A stretch of 64,000 nucleotides of DNA, taken from positions 23,106 through 87,105 of the forward strand of contig JAPLTG010000019.1 of the NCBI GenBank assembly GCA_026398255.1, read 5' to 3'. The stretch is from Verrucomicrobiota bacterium. Lineage in GTDB: Bacteria; Verrucomicrobiota; Verrucomicrobiia; Chthoniobacterales; Terrimicrobiaceae. The position numbers were made by a program, and so were the translations under genes. Each line of letters begins with the position of its first letter. Positions within the stretch are counted from its first letter, which is position 1. This document shows positions 1-10,655 of this stretch, one piece after another. Below the pieces are notes generated by a model, which saw nothing but the letters and a program-made list of their open reading frames with translations, was not told the DNA's origin and searched no databases.

Positions 1-1886
1 GGGGCGAGGTTGCTCTCGCCGCGCGGGATGTTCACGGCGAGGTCGAGTTGCGAGGTTTCTCCGGGGCCGGTGGAGATTTTGTAAACGCCGGGAAGGAACA
101 TGTTCTCGGCGACGAAAACCGTGCGGCCGTCGGCGGCGTTGGCACGGACGGGTAGGTTTTTTCCATCGGGGCCGGTGATTTTGGGTGGCTCGGAGAGTCC
201 GGGGAAAAGTTCATTGAGGATCACGGTGCCGGTGCCCTCGATGTAAGGCTGGGACTGGGGGGACGAGTAGTCGGCGCACTGCACGAGGAGGGGAAGAAAG
301 AAGGGGGACAGGGGGAAATCGCTGGTCGTGCGGTCCGGCGAAACACCAAACAGGAGCACCTTGCCCTTGCCGTGGGGTTTTTCGATGAGGAATGGCTCTT
401 GGGTATTCATCGAAACCAAAACCTCGGCGCCCGGCTCGACTTTGGGGATGGCGGCGGCTCGGCGGAGAGAGACGGAGGGAGCGGATGAGCCCTCGCGGAG
501 AGGGCGGATCAGAGGGTGCATCGCCTTGTCCCAGGAGAGGGTTTTTTTCGCCTTGGTCGGTGGCACGGTCTCCATCGCACCAGGGAATGCCGGCAGGAAG
601 GGAAGGCTCTTGTAATCGAGCGCGGAGGCTTTCATGCCCGGAAAAACGACGAGGAATCCGCCGCCGCGAACATAAGTCTCGAGGGCGTTGATGGCTTGGC
701 CGGAGAGGGGGAGGGCGTTGCAGAGAATGATGCAGGCGTGATTCTGGAGTGGCTGCTTGGCGAGGGCGTCAGGGGTGATGCTGACAACCGATTGAGGGCC
801 GCCGAGGCCGGTTTTCAGGGCCGTCTCGACGAAGAGTGTGTCGGCTTTTTCACCGACGACGAGGCAGGGCATGAATTTTTCGACATTGAGAATGAAGTGA
901 AGGGCGTTGTCCTCGGGCAGATTGTCCTCGGGGGTTTCGATCCGGGCGGCGTGAAGGCCCTGATCCAGCGGAGGGATACGGAATTCGGCGGTTTCGGGAG
1001 CGGTGGTGGAAGTTTTTACGGCGCGGCGTCCGGCTTCTTTTCCATCCACAGTGAAAACCGCCGTGGTTTCACTGTCCGGGCCGGTGCGCGAAAAGGTCGT
1101 CGCGATTTTTCCCTCGACCCCCTTGCGGAGCCTGGTGGGTTGGATCGCGATCGAGGCCGGGGAGGTATTGTCGGGAGCCTCAACGCCAAGGATCGAAACG
1201 AAGACGATGAGTTTTTGGAGTTCTGCGAACGGAGATTTTCCGGAACTGGCCGGGTCTGTGGACATCGCCTGCCAAGGCACGGCTTGGTTGTCCGTGAGGA
1301 TGTGGATTTCCATCTCTCGGTTCTCGTCGGATTTTTTGAGTGCCTTGGCAGCTTCCTCCAGCGCGGGGCCCATCTGCGAGGAGGTCGATCCGAGGGTGAG
1401 ATTTTTTATTCGGGTGAGGACTTCCTTTTTATCGGCGATCGGCTCCACGACGACCGCTTCGGGTTGCTGTCGGGCGAGGTAAACACAAACGCGGTCTTTT
1501 TCGCCGAGGCCCTCGATGATAGCGGCGGCCGACTCGAGGGCGTGTTCCCACACGGGCTTTCCGGCTTTTCGATATCCCATGCTGGAGGAGGCATCGATGA
1601 CGAGAGCGATATCCCTCGGTGCCTCGCCGGACCACACGAAGGCACTCTTGCGGAGCATCGGCATCGCGAAGGCCACTCCGATGAGGCCCATGATCAGGGT
1701 GCGGAGAAGCCACAGGAGGAGATTTTCGAGCCGGACTTTGCTGGAGGATCGTTTCTCCGCGAGCTTCAGGAAGCGGAGGGTGGGGAAGGTCATCGTGACC
1801 TTTCGCCGGTTCTGCATGAGATGCAGGAAGAGCGGGACACTGGCTCCCACAACGGCGGCGATTAGAAACAAAGGGGAAAGAAACAT
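1..1886 (-). CDS. BatA-type membrane protein with VWA domain (3' end beyond window)
   Basis: The frame is open from the ATG at 1886 to the left window edge, about 628 codons, so the C-terminus is missing. The N-terminus (MFLSPLFLIAAVVG) is a membrane segment followed by a basic stretch and a second hydrophobic helix, the layout of the BatA N-terminal domain. A von Willebrand A domain follows from about residue 90, with the MIDAS start DASSSMG, which conforms to DxSxS. The later part contains a glutamine-amidotransferase-like stretch (TYVRGGGFLVVFPG). Such proteins sit in the inner membrane beside MoxR and DUF58 partners. It starts 6 nt after the DUF58 gene and is probably last in that operon. 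Family placement is firm; the physiological role is inference. Confidence 0.85.
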   Translation of the reverse strand, partial: MFLSPLFLIAAVVGASVPLFLHLMQNRRKVTMTFPTLRFLKLAEKRSSSKVRLENLLLWLLRTLIMGLIGVAFAMPMLRKSAFVWSGEAPRDIALVIDASSSMGYRKAGKPVWEHALESAAAIIEGLGEKDRVCVYLARQQPEAVVVEPIADKKEVLTRIKNLTLGSTSSQMGPALEEAAKALKKSDENREMEIHILTDNQAVPWQAMSTDPASSGKSPFAELQKLIVFVSILGVEAPDNTSPASIAIQPTRLRKGVEGKIATTFSRTGPDSETTAVFTVDGKEAGRRAVKTSTTAPETAEFRIPPLDQGLHAARIETPEDNLPEDNALHFILNVEKFMPCLVVGEKADTLFVETALKTGLGGPQSVVSITPDALAKQPLQNHACIILCNALPLSGQAINALETYVRGGGFLVVFPGMKASALDYKSLPFLPAFPGAMETVPPTKAKKTLSWDKAMHPLIRPLREGSSAPSVSLRRAAAIPKVEPGAEVLVSMNTQEPFLIEKPHGKGKVLLFGVSPDRTTSDFPLSPFFLPLLVQCADYSSPQSQPYIEGTGTVILNELFPGLSEPPKITGPDGKNLPVRANAADGRTVFVAENMFLPGVYKISTGPGETSQLDLAVNIPRGESNLA

Positions 1887-1892
1887 GGGCGG

Positions 1893-2828
1893 CTACTTCG
1901 ACATGCGCTTGCGTTCCTCGAGGTAGGCCCTCACGAAGGTGTCCAGCGGTTGGTCCGTGCGGACGATGCGATAGTCGATGTTCAGAGAGGCACAGGCTTT
2001 GCGGTGCCTTTCGAGGAATTCGTTGAAGGATTTCCGGTAATCCGCCGCGATGGCCTTGGGATCGACGCCGAATTTCTCGCCGGATTCCAGGTCGACGAGT
2101 TCGCAGGGTTTCATCAACGCAAAGTCGATCTCGGCCGGATCGAGGACATGAAAAACAATGACATCGTGCCGTTGTTTACGGAGTCGAGCGAGGGCGACGG
2201 CGATCTCGGCTTCGTCGTCGTAGAGGTCCGAGATGATGACAATCATGCCCCGGCGTCTCACCGCCCCGGCAATCTCGTGAAGGGCGGCGGCGATATTCGA
2301 GCCGGAGGAGGGCGGGGTCTGCTGGATGCGCTTGAGCATGTTGTTCAAGTGCTGGAGTGAATTTGCGGCCTCCACGCGCAGGTCGACTTTATCGGAGTGG
2401 AGGAAGAGGCCGATGGAGTCGCGGGCTTTGACCACGACATAGCCCAGGGCGGCGGCGAGGCGCGAGGCGTGGTGGAATTTCGTCGGGCCGTCCGGCGAGG
2501 ATGAGAAATCCATGGATGCGCTGCGGTCGAAGGCGAGGTAAACGCGGAGGTTCGTCTCGTCGTCGAACTGCTTCACATAATGTTTGTCGGTGCGGGCAAA
2601 AACGCGCCAATCGATGTGCTTCGGATCATCGCCGAGGCCGTATTGCTTGTGAGTGGCGAACTCGGAACTCGGCCCTTGGAGTGGGCTTTTGTGGGCGCCA
2701 GCGAGGTTTCCTTCCACGGTGTAACGCGAAAAAAGAGTGAGGCGGCCGAGTTTGAACATCTCGGCGGGATTGAGGAGGGCGGCGATGCCCTCCTTGGCGG
2801 ATTCCTTTTTGTCGTTGCTGTCGGACAC
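1893..2828 (-). CDS. DUF58 domain-containing protein
   Basis: 311 aa. It carries the DUF58 signature around residues 50-90 (YGLGDDPKHIDWRVFARTD), followed by a VWA-like fold beginning YLAFDRSASMDF, so a MIDAS-type DxSxS metal site is present. DUF58 proteins are regularly encoded with MoxR AAA+ ATPases and BatA-like VWA proteins and are thought to act in envelope complex assembly or stress tolerance. There is no signal peptide or clear membrane helix here, unlike longer family members, so this is the short soluble form. It lies 6 nt from both neighbours, indicating co-transcription. The FHA-MoxR gene at 9145 is the likely ATPase partner. Confidence 0.9.
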   Translation of the reverse strand: MSDSNDKKESAKEGIAALLNPAEMFKLGRLTLFSRYTVEGNLAGAHKSPLQGPSSEFATHKQYGLGDDPKHIDWRVFARTDKHYVKQFDDETNLRVYLAFDRSASMDFSSSPDGPTKFHHASRLAAALGYVVVKARDSIGLFLHSDKVDLRVEAANSLQHLNNMLKRIQQTPPSSGSNIAAALHEIAGAVRRRGMIVIISDLYDDEAEIAVALARLRKQRHDVIVFHVLDPAEIDFALMKPCELVDLESGEKFGVDPKAIAADYRKSFNEFLERHRKACASLNIDYRIVRTDQPLDTFVRAYLEERKRMSK

Positions 2829-2834
2829 GCGGTT

Positions 2835-3647
2835 TTACTTGGGCCGAAAATTGAAAGCTTTCCAGTGAGTGGCGTCACAGACCACGAGGATTTCCTGGCC
2901 CACGAAAGCGAGTTGGATTCCCTTGGCGACTTGGCCCTCGCCGAGGACGGTGACCGACTTCGAGTCGGTGGCTTGGAAATTGATGATCGAGCCGACGCCT
3001 CCGGGGGCGGGGCTGATGCTCGCGGGCTTGATTTTGATGTGATCGGCGTAACGGAGTTTGAGCGAATTCTGGATGTCGGAGAGCGGGCCGAGTTCGGCGC
3101 ATTCGAGGGAGTATTTCTGATTCTCGAAGCCGGGCATGTTCTCCAAGCCGACGAGTCGGTATTTCCAAGGAGTGCCAAAGGGGTCGTTTGGCGCTGGGTG
3201 GGCTTGGGCGGGGATTTTGGGATGGGCGGAGATTTCGGCGAGTTCCTTCGGGAAGGCGATTTCCTGACGGTAGAAAAGTTTCAGGGAGGCTGCGACTTTT
3301 TGCATCTCTCGTCGGCTGATCCAGCCCTTCGCCACCCTGGCGGCTCCCGTTTGGACGGCGTTTCCGGAGAGATTGGCCTGGCTCTCAAAAATGGGCCAGG
3401 CCTCGTTGTCGCGACCTGCGGCGAGGAGATGCCAGGCCTCGAGGCTTTTGGCGGCTTCGCGCAGGGGATCGCCGGGATTCAAATCATAATATTTCCGGCA
3501 CAGCGTGATGATCTCGTCGTGCTTCGTGGGGGTGGCTTCGCGTTTTTTCCAGATCTCGTAAAAGCCAGCCTCGTTCGCTCCGTGAGCTGTCTGCAGGCCG
3601 ATGAGGATGAGCGCGAGGGCCGCCCGGCGGGCGAGCGATCGGCTCAA
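2835..3647 (-). CDS. Secreted protein of unknown function, pseudopilin-like motif
   Basis: 270 aa. A signal peptide is visible at residues 1-23 (basic MSRSLARR, hydrophobic core, cut near AHGA). Residues 30-110 are helical and suggest one or two TPR-like repeats. Around residue 155 the motif DPFGTPWKYRL resembles the DPWGNPYxY segment of type II secretion G pseudopilins, but the hydrophobic pseudopilin N-terminus is absent. The C-terminal 80 residues look like a beta-rich domain. It overlaps the upstream gene by 4 nt and precedes DUF58 by 6 nt, so it belongs to the Bat-like operon. No function is assigned. Confidence 0.75.
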   Translation of the reverse strand: MSRSLARRAALALILIGLQTAHGANEAGFYEIWKKREATPTKHDEIITLCRKYYDLNPGDPLREAAKSLEAWHLLAAGRDNEAWPIFESQANLSGNAVQTGAARVAKGWISRREMQKVAASLKLFYRQEIAFPKELAEISAHPKIPAQAHPAPNDPFGTPWKYRLVGLENMPGFENQKYSLECAELGPLSDIQNSLKLRYADHIKIKPASISPAPGGVGSIINFQATDSKSVTVLGEGQVAKGIQLAFVGQEILVVCDATHWKAFNFRPK

Positions 3648-4300
3648 GGTTGGCCCCCTTTGGCGGCTCGTGCGGCGGCGCGCTTGGCGAGTTCGGCTTC
3701 AAGGTATTCGAACCACGCCTTGCCACCGCCATTGGCCATGATCTCGTCCTTACGCTGAAGCACATCGCGGTCGCGGGCTTGGACCATCAGTGGCCGGGGC
3801 CCCTCGGTGTAGGAATACACGAGCGCGGTGGGATCGACTTCAGCAAGGAGTTCCTTGCCGGGTTTGGGTTTCGCCTTGTCTTTGTGGCGCACGATCGGGC
3901 TTTCCAACAAAATCGCATTTCGACTGTCGTTGCAGGAGGTGACTTTGCCGGTCACGGCCACGGCATCACCGACTTTGCTCCGGGGTTCATCTTGGAGGAG
4001 TTTCAGGGAGTTCGACGCGGTGACGGTAAATTCCACCGACATCAAGGAGGCGGGTTCCGAAGCGAGAATGCGGACACCGGGCCGGCCCTCGACTTCGACA
4101 TCGGACATTTCGGAAATGGTCAGGTAGCGGAAAATATGGGGACGCCCGACCGCGTCATCGAGGACGGTGGTTTTCTCGGCGGGATTGCGGGCTTCCGACA
4201 AAGCGAGCGCGAAGTCATTTCCATTCGAAGTCGCGGCCTGCATGGGGAGCGTGGTGGAGATTCCAAGGCACAATAAGAGGAGGGAGAATTTGGTTTTCAT
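3644..4300 (-). CDS. Secreted protein, possible OB-fold
   Basis: 218 aa. A clear signal peptide (MKTKFSLLLLCLGIS, cut near MQAA) indicates export. The middle part (VGDAVAVTGKVTS, then ILLESPIV) has the spacing of a small OB-fold as in tRNA_anti-like periplasmic domains. The last 60 residues are charged and Ala/Lys rich. It lies 14 nt after the DUF4159 gene and overlaps the next gene by 4 nt, so translation is probably coupled. No family is recognised with certainty. Confidence 0.7.
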   Translation of the reverse strand: MKTKFSLLLLCLGISTTLPMQAATSNGNDFALALSEARNPAEKTTVLDDAVGRPHIFRYLTISEMSDVEVEGRPGVRILASEPASLMSVEFTVTASNSLKLLQDEPRSKVGDAVAVTGKVTSCNDSRNAILLESPIVRHKDKAKPKPGKELLAEVDPTALVYSYTEGPRPLMVQARDRDVLQRKDEIMANGGGKAWFEYLEAELAKRAAARAAKGGQP

Positions 4301-4314
4301 TTTTAGGGATTGGG

Positions 4315-5664
4315 TCAGTTGGTGAGGGAATACATCAGAATATTTTGGCCGAGGTGCAAGGCGCCGGAATCATTGACTCCGCGCGCGTAAGGGGACTGGG
4401 ACATCTCCCAGCCGCCCGCGAGGCCGAAGGGGCTGTAGATGACACCATAGTGGCCGCCGAAATCCATGCCGAAGAGGGCGGGTTCGGTGCGGGCCTTTCC
4501 GCCGCTCTCCTGCATCAAACCTTCGGTGACGCCGACGGCCTTGATCTCATTCGGTTCCTTAAAGAGGATCGAATCGAGAGGAATTCGCTCCAATTTTTTT
4601 GAGGGAAAAATCGAGGTGATCATCGCCTTGAATGCGGCATCGAAGCCCTTCCGGCCGCAGCATGACTCGGCGAAGAGCAGGCCGCCGTTTTCGATGTATT
4701 TTTTGAGGGAGGCTTTGTCTTCGCTGCTCAATTCGAAATGCTCGTGCCCGGTCATGTAGAGAACGGGGGAATCGTAAATCCCAGCATCCGAGAGCCGGAG
4801 TTCCTTCAAGGCGAACTTCACGGGAATTCCGGTGCGCGCGTTGAAGGTCTGCAGCATCACGGGAAGTCCGGCGTGGCGGGTTTTCCAAATGCCATCGTAA
4901 ACGACCTGAGCCATGGACACAGAGTCCGAGTAGGCTTTCAACTTGTCCGCGAATTTCATGGCTTGCGCGGCGTTTTTCGCCCAAGCGCGCATGGAGGACG
5001 CGTAGTTGAGAATATTCACGCCGATACGGAAGGCGGAGTCGGGTTGGTAGGCCTGCCAATCTTCTTGAACGATGCCCTGCCAGCCCACGGCCATGCACCA
5101 ACGCGAGACCAGGGCGACGACGCGGCAGTTGATTTCCACCGCCTCGATCCAAGGTTCGTCGCCCCGGAAGCCGGCCTGCCTTACGGCCTGCGTGTATTGG
5201 ACTTTATCCACATCGTAGTAGGAATGAAAAATCGGGTGGTCGGAAGTGAGGCGCTGGAGCGGTTGCTCGGGGAAAATCTCTTTCAACTCGCGAACGACGG
5301 AATTGTAGAATGGCTGCGAGCCGAGGCCGGTGTTGTAAATAATCATGCCACCATCGAGGAGATACTTTCGGAGTTTCTCACGCTGCTCGGGGGTGTAGCT
5401 GAAATTGTAATGTCCTGATCGGAAGAGGACGGGATTTTGCTCGGGATCCGGGCTGACTTCGGACATCCGGCGCGCGTCCATCTGGAAATTCGCGTCCACC
5501 TCGGTTTTCATGCTTTTCAGCAGATTGTTGACATCGTTCGGGGTAGCGTTCCAATAAATGTCATTGCCATACAATTCCTTGGCCGATTGGGCGGATGCCC
5601 CGGAAATGCCAGCAGCGAGGAGCAGGGCCGCGAGCGAGAGGGAGATGGAAAGGCGAAAATTCAT
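4315..5664 (-). CDS. DUF4159 domain-containing secreted protein
   Basis: 449 aa with a signal peptide at residues 1-25 (cut near ASAQ). Two copies of a DUF4159-like fold are visible. The first, about residues 30-220, contains LRKYLLDGGMIIYNTG; the second, about 245-445, contains SLKKYIENGGLLFAESCCG. Both match the pattern where a GG loop follows a helix, as in class I glutamine-amidotransferase-like folds. The family typically occurs with MoxR/DUF58/VWA clusters in Planctomycetes and Verrucomicrobia. It is probably the first gene of the minus-strand operon 5664-1, divergent from 5783. Biochemical role unknown. Confidence 0.85.
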   Translation of the reverse strand: MNFRLSISLSLAALLLAAGISGASAQSAKELYGNDIYWNATPNDVNNLLKSMKTEVDANFQMDARRMSEVSPDPEQNPVLFRSGHYNFSYTPEQREKLRKYLLDGGMIIYNTGLGSQPFYNSVVRELKEIFPEQPLQRLTSDHPIFHSYYDVDKVQYTQAVRQAGFRGDEPWIEAVEINCRVVALVSRWCMAVGWQGIVQEDWQAYQPDSAFRIGVNILNYASSMRAWAKNAAQAMKFADKLKAYSDSVSMAQVVYDGIWKTRHAGLPVMLQTFNARTGIPVKFALKELRLSDAGIYDSPVLYMTGHEHFELSSEDKASLKKYIENGGLLFAESCCGRKGFDAAFKAMITSIFPSKKLERIPLDSILFKEPNEIKAVGVTEGLMQESGGKARTEPALFGMDFGGHYGVIYSPFGLAGGWEMSQSPYARGVNDSGALHLGQNILMYSLTN

Positions 5665-5782
5665 AATGAAAAAATAGGATTTCTGCCGGCTAAGGGATCG
5701 AAATAGATTGTGAAGGATGGATCGGGCGGTAGATATACACAGGTTTTTCCGCCTGCCAATTCATGCTTGAACAAATTTCCCG

Positions 5783-6058
5783 ATGAAATCTTCGCTCAAC
5801 CACAAATTGATCAATAGCACCGTGTGCGCGACTTTTTGCCTAGGCACCTTGCTGGCAGGCGATGGATCGGATGAGACGGGCTTCGTCGCGCCGCCTCGGG
5901 AGCTGAAAAAGCAACTGCCACCCGCGCCGCCGCGCACGGTGAATTCCGCCGAGACGGTGGACGCCTGTTGCTGCTGCCCGGTGACTCCCGTCTCGAGGAC
6001 GGAGGCCAAGAAGCCGCCACAACCGCCGGTGCTGGTCACCAAAATCATCGACGAGTAG
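5783..6058 (+). CDS. Small secreted Pro/Cys-containing protein
   Basis: 91 aa. Residues 1-25 form a plausible signal peptide (TVCATFCLGTLLAG). The mature part is Pro-rich (PPAPPR, KKPPQPP) and carries a four-Cys run (ACCCC) that could be modified or bind metal. It lies between the divergent DUF4159 gene and the 759-codon frame, 15-33 nt from the latter depending on start. No homologous family is recognised. It is kept because it fills the gap, has a signal peptide and lies in the direction of the downstream operon, but a spurious frame is possible. Confidence 0.5.
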   Translation: MKSSLNHKLINSTVCATFCLGTLLAGDGSDETGFVAPPRELKKQLPPAPPRTVNSAETVDACCCCPVTPVSRTEAKKPPQPPVLVTKIIDE

Positions 6059-6091
6059 CGCCAGCGGCGATCCTTGATTTTGAAAATCTCC

Positions 6092-8353
6092 GTGAAGTCA
6101 CCCTCTGCGATCGCCTGGCTCCTTGCAGGATGGCTTTTCGCCATGGCTGCTCCCTCCGAAGCTTCGGACAAATGGGCGGTGCCCAATGCCAAGATCCGCT
6201 ACCGGCTCACAATTGAAGAACGGCCCAAAGTCCCAGAGTGTGGGATCTTCGTTCAACTTCCGGATGGGGGAATTTTAGGCGGCAAGCTGCCTGTCACCAC
6301 GGTGATCGCGGCGGATGGTCGCCCGCTCCAATCCCGGCTCATGTGGCACAGCGTCGAGCAGGGATTTTGCCTCGTCTTTGAAGACCCCGGCCACACGGTG
6401 AGGACGGTGGATGTTTATGTTCCTGAAACTGGGAAGCCGGAGTATTGGACCCCCGAATCGACACTCCGGCCTGGGACGATTCTTTGCACGCTGCCTGGCG
6501 TCGACTCCGTGTCGGCGGCAGAGAGTCTGGCCAAATTCTCGCCGCTTCCGAAAGGGATGACGATTACCCCGCACCAAGGCATTCCGAGAGCCGCGCTCAG
6601 CGTTGGCGGCGATTTGCTCGGGCGCCCGGCTCCGTGGGCGTTTTATTTGATGGGAAATGTGATGGCGAAGCAGGCCGGGGAATTTTGGTTTTCCCCCGCA
6701 ATGCAAAAAGCCTCCTCGCTGACTCTGGTGAATGGAAAAGAAATCACCCCCTCGCTCCAAATGCCCGGCTGGGGAGGCACCGGGGCATTCGTTCCACTTC
6801 AAGCGGGGCTGAATCGCATCGAGGTTTTCCTTGGGGCCCCGGAGCCCTCGGATTGGCTCTATTATTTGGCTTGGGCACCGCCCTACGAGCAATTCAAGAA
6901 ACCGGTGCAAAATGCCCGCGGGATCGTGGGGGCCGATGTCGCCCGATCCGGCTCGGCGCGGTTGACGGCGGTGGCAAATCGGGACTTGCTGCCTGTCGCC
7001 TGTGGATTCGCCCGGCCGGATATCCTCTTCTGGCTGGAAAACGAACCGCCGGTGGTGATCTTCACTTTTTCCGCGTTCACGGAAGGAAATCATCCAGACA
7101 CGAAATACACTTGGATTTTTCCCGACAAGGGCAGCGCCGAGGGGCCTGGAACCTCCTGGCTTTTCCCGGCTTTCGAGGAATCTTCTGTCACGCTCGTGGC
7201 CAAGTCCGCCAAAGGCGTGTCCAAAACCGTCATTCCTTTTTTCGCGACCTCCACCACCCCGGCGAATCTCAACCTACCGACCCACAATCGCCTGTTCCGC
7301 GAGGCACTGATCCGAATGCTCCAAGGCTACCCGGCCCAGCCCGATCCTGTCCAAGAATGGAATGTGGGGTTTTGGAATAATTTGTTTCGCACAATGGATT
7401 TCACCCAGAGTCGCGATTTGCTGGTGCCGCTTTTCGAGAAACATTCGCTCTCCCTGGCCAAGCAGCTTCGGCCCGACCAAATCCTCTGGCTCCAGAACAT
7501 CCTTCTCACGCAGTTGGAAAACACCGACCCCGCCGAGGCTTCGAAGTGGATCGAGTTTTTCAAAGTGAATTTCAAGACCCCCGAGACCGCACAGAAGCTG
7601 AAACTGCGCGAGGCGGAGTTGGCGATTTACGCCGCCGGGGATTTCGACAAAGCCCAAGCCATCCTGAATCCGATGACTGGAAAAGGCAGCGAACTCGCCG
7701 CGAAGGCAAAAATCCGGTTGGGCGATATCGAGTTTTTAAAAGGAAACCTTAACGGCGCGACAGCGTTTTACTCCCAAGCCCAAGCCGCCGCCAAGGCGAG
7801 TCGCAACGCTCCCGAGGGCTCCACGGGCGACCTCGCCTTCAATGAAGCGTTGATGAAAAGTGAACCCAAGACCGCCGCGCCCGCGTCCTCTGCCACGCCT
7901 CGCGTCTCGTTCACAGAGAAAATCCAGCAGCGCAACGAAGCCCGCGATTCTGCCAAGGGCCTCGCCAAGTCCGGAGCGCTGCAAGATGTCTCGTTTTCCG
8001 AAAATGTGGCGAGCCTTCTCGAGGGGAATTACATGCTCGAGGCTTCGAAGGCCCTCGAGCTTTGGGAGGAGGAATTTCCGCTCTCGAAAGTCAGTGGCGA
8101 CTACATCCTCCGAGAAGCTCAATGGAACGCCAAAGCCGGCAACCACCGCCGCGCCGTCGCCTTGCTCTCCGCCTACTGCAGCCAGATTGATGCTTCGAGT
8201 TTTCTCCCCCGGGCGGTTTCGCAGTTGATCGAGTATTCCGATAAAGTTCCCGACGCAAAACCCAACACCCGCAAAGTCGTCGAGGGTGTTCTCAACCGGA
8301 TGAAATTCCACCCCGTCGCAGCCCAGTTGGAGGAATACCTCAACAAACCATGA
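6092..8353 (+). CDS. Large secreted protein with TPR-like C-terminal half
   Basis: The frame is open from a TTG at 6074. GTG at 6092 is preferred because it starts directly on a standard signal peptide (KSPSAIAWLLAGWLFAMAA), giving 753 aa. Residues 30-330 are beta-rich, with PA14/Ig-like character but no firm family match. Residues 390-750 are helical, with alternating small and aromatic residues typical of TPR solenoids (for example GDFDKAQAIL, GNLNGATAFYSQAQ). It overlaps the next gene by 4 nt (ATGA). It is probably periplasmic, acting as a scaffold next to the MoxR ATPase gene; that role is inference. Confidence 0.75.
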   Translation: MKSPSAIAWLLAGWLFAMAAPSEASDKWAVPNAKIRYRLTIEERPKVPECGIFVQLPDGGILGGKLPVTTVIAADGRPLQSRLMWHSVEQGFCLVFEDPGHTVRTVDVYVPETGKPEYWTPESTLRPGTILCTLPGVDSVSAAESLAKFSPLPKGMTITPHQGIPRAALSVGGDLLGRPAPWAFYLMGNVMAKQAGEFWFSPAMQKASSLTLVNGKEITPSLQMPGWGGTGAFVPLQAGLNRIEVFLGAPEPSDWLYYLAWAPPYEQFKKPVQNARGIVGADVARSGSARLTAVANRDLLPVACGFARPDILFWLENEPPVVIFTFSAFTEGNHPDTKYTWIFPDKGSAEGPGTSWLFPAFEESSVTLVAKSAKGVSKTVIPFFATSTTPANLNLPTHNRLFREALIRMLQGYPAQPDPVQEWNVGFWNNLFRTMDFTQSRDLLVPLFEKHSLSLAKQLRPDQILWLQNILLTQLENTDPAEASKWIEFFKVNFKTPETAQKLKLREAELAIYAAGDFDKAQAILNPMTGKGSELAAKAKIRLGDIEFLKGNLNGATAFYSQAQAAAKASRNAPEGSTGDLAFNEALMKSEPKTAAPASSATPRVSFTEKIQQRNEARDSAKGLAKSGALQDVSFSENVASLLEGNYMLEASKALELWEEEFPLSKVSGDYILREAQWNAKAGNHRRAVALLSAYCSQIDASSFLPRAVSQLIEYSDKVPDAKPNTRKVVEGVLNRMKFHPVAAQLEEYLNKP

Positions 8354-9135
8354 AATCCCGCCGCGCGCTCCTCGCCACGATTCTCCTTCCGCTCTTTTCG
8401 CTCCCATGGCCCGCGATGGCTTTTGATCGCGCGGAGGATTTAGAAAAAGCGACAAAAAACAACACCAGCGAGGCTGGAGTCGCTCCGGAAAATACCTACC
8501 TCTACACGAAGCCCGACCCCGCCTCGACCGGTGGCATCGCCGGACAAATCACGAATCCCTCCCAGCCCATCGAACTCATCCTCGCCACCCCCGCTGCCGA
8601 ACCCGAGAAGGTTTATCGAGGCGATCTCGACCCCTCGAAGCCCGGTGCCTTTTCTTTCAAAGGCCTTCCCCCCGGCCGCTATGATCTGATCGTCATTTAC
8701 AAGGGCGCTTTCTATGAGGGGCTGACCCTCTCCCGCGACCCAACCTCCCTCAACGAACTGGACCTCGAAAAAATCAACACGACCCTTCAAAAATCCGAGC
8801 CCTACTTTCCTGATAAAACAATGCATCGGATCGAAGGCCAGACCGGTCGCGGCGGCCAAGCTCGAATGATCGCGACCTACTCTCGCGCCACGGGATCCCT
8901 CCTGACATTCACTACCTACAAAGGAGAATACGAACGCGACGATCACAAGCGCACTTTCAAGCTCGTCATGCTCCAAGATGTCGGCCCGGGCTGGCAAATT
9001 ACTAAAACCCGGAATTATTTCCCCGTCTGGGCCCCGCCCGGCACGCCGCTGCCCAAGCACCATTTTTCTCCCGCTCTCTCCAAAATTCGCGTCGCCACGG
9101 AAACCAAAGACATCGGCTCAATCCGCATCGAGTAA
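8350..9135 (+). CDS. Secreted protein with carboxypeptidase-regulatory-like fold
   Basis: 261 aa. A signal peptide is visible (MKSRRALLATILLPLFSLPW, cut near AMA). The middle contains GAFSFKGLPPGRYDLIVIYKG, the hallmark strand-turn of carboxypeptidase-regulatory-like/CnaB beta-sandwich domains. The C-terminal 100 residues are beta-strand rich with no recognised family. It is translationally coupled to the preceding TPR protein (4-nt overlap) and lies 9 nt before the FHA-MoxR gene. Most likely a periplasmic partner of that module. Confidence 0.7.
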   Translation: MKSRRALLATILLPLFSLPWPAMAFDRAEDLEKATKNNTSEAGVAPENTYLYTKPDPASTGGIAGQITNPSQPIELILATPAAEPEKVYRGDLDPSKPGAFSFKGLPPGRYDLIVIYKGAFYEGLTLSRDPTSLNELDLEKINTTLQKSEPYFPDKTMHRIEGQTGRGGQARMIATYSRATGSLLTFTTYKGEYERDDHKRTFKLVMLQDVGPGWQITKTRNYFPVWAPPGTPLPKHHFSPALSKIRVATETKDIGSIRIE

Positions 9136-9144
9136 GAACCCTTC

Positions 9145-10569
<1,425 letters not shown>

Positions 10570-10586
10570 AAAAACCGGAATTTCCC

Positions 10587-10608
10587 GCCCCGAAATCCTC
10601 TGCGGGGC
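10587..10608. terminator. Hairpin between convergent genes
   Basis: GCCCCG (10587-10592) pairs with CGGGGC (10603-10608) across a 10-nt loop, in the 86-nt gap between the convergent FHA-MoxR and VWA genes. There is no strong T-run on either side, so it may be a weak bidirectional terminator. Confidence 0.4.
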
Positions 10609-10655
10609 ATTTGATCCTATCTCGACCTTGAGCCTCCGCTCCGCCGCTCGGCGGG

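Noticed and set aside
516..1865. 449-codon open frame on the plus strand opposite the BatA-like gene
   Set aside because: It is antisense to clear BatA/VWA coding; its translation is Gly/Glu/Arg-rich with no domain. GC-rich third positions keep the opposite frame open.
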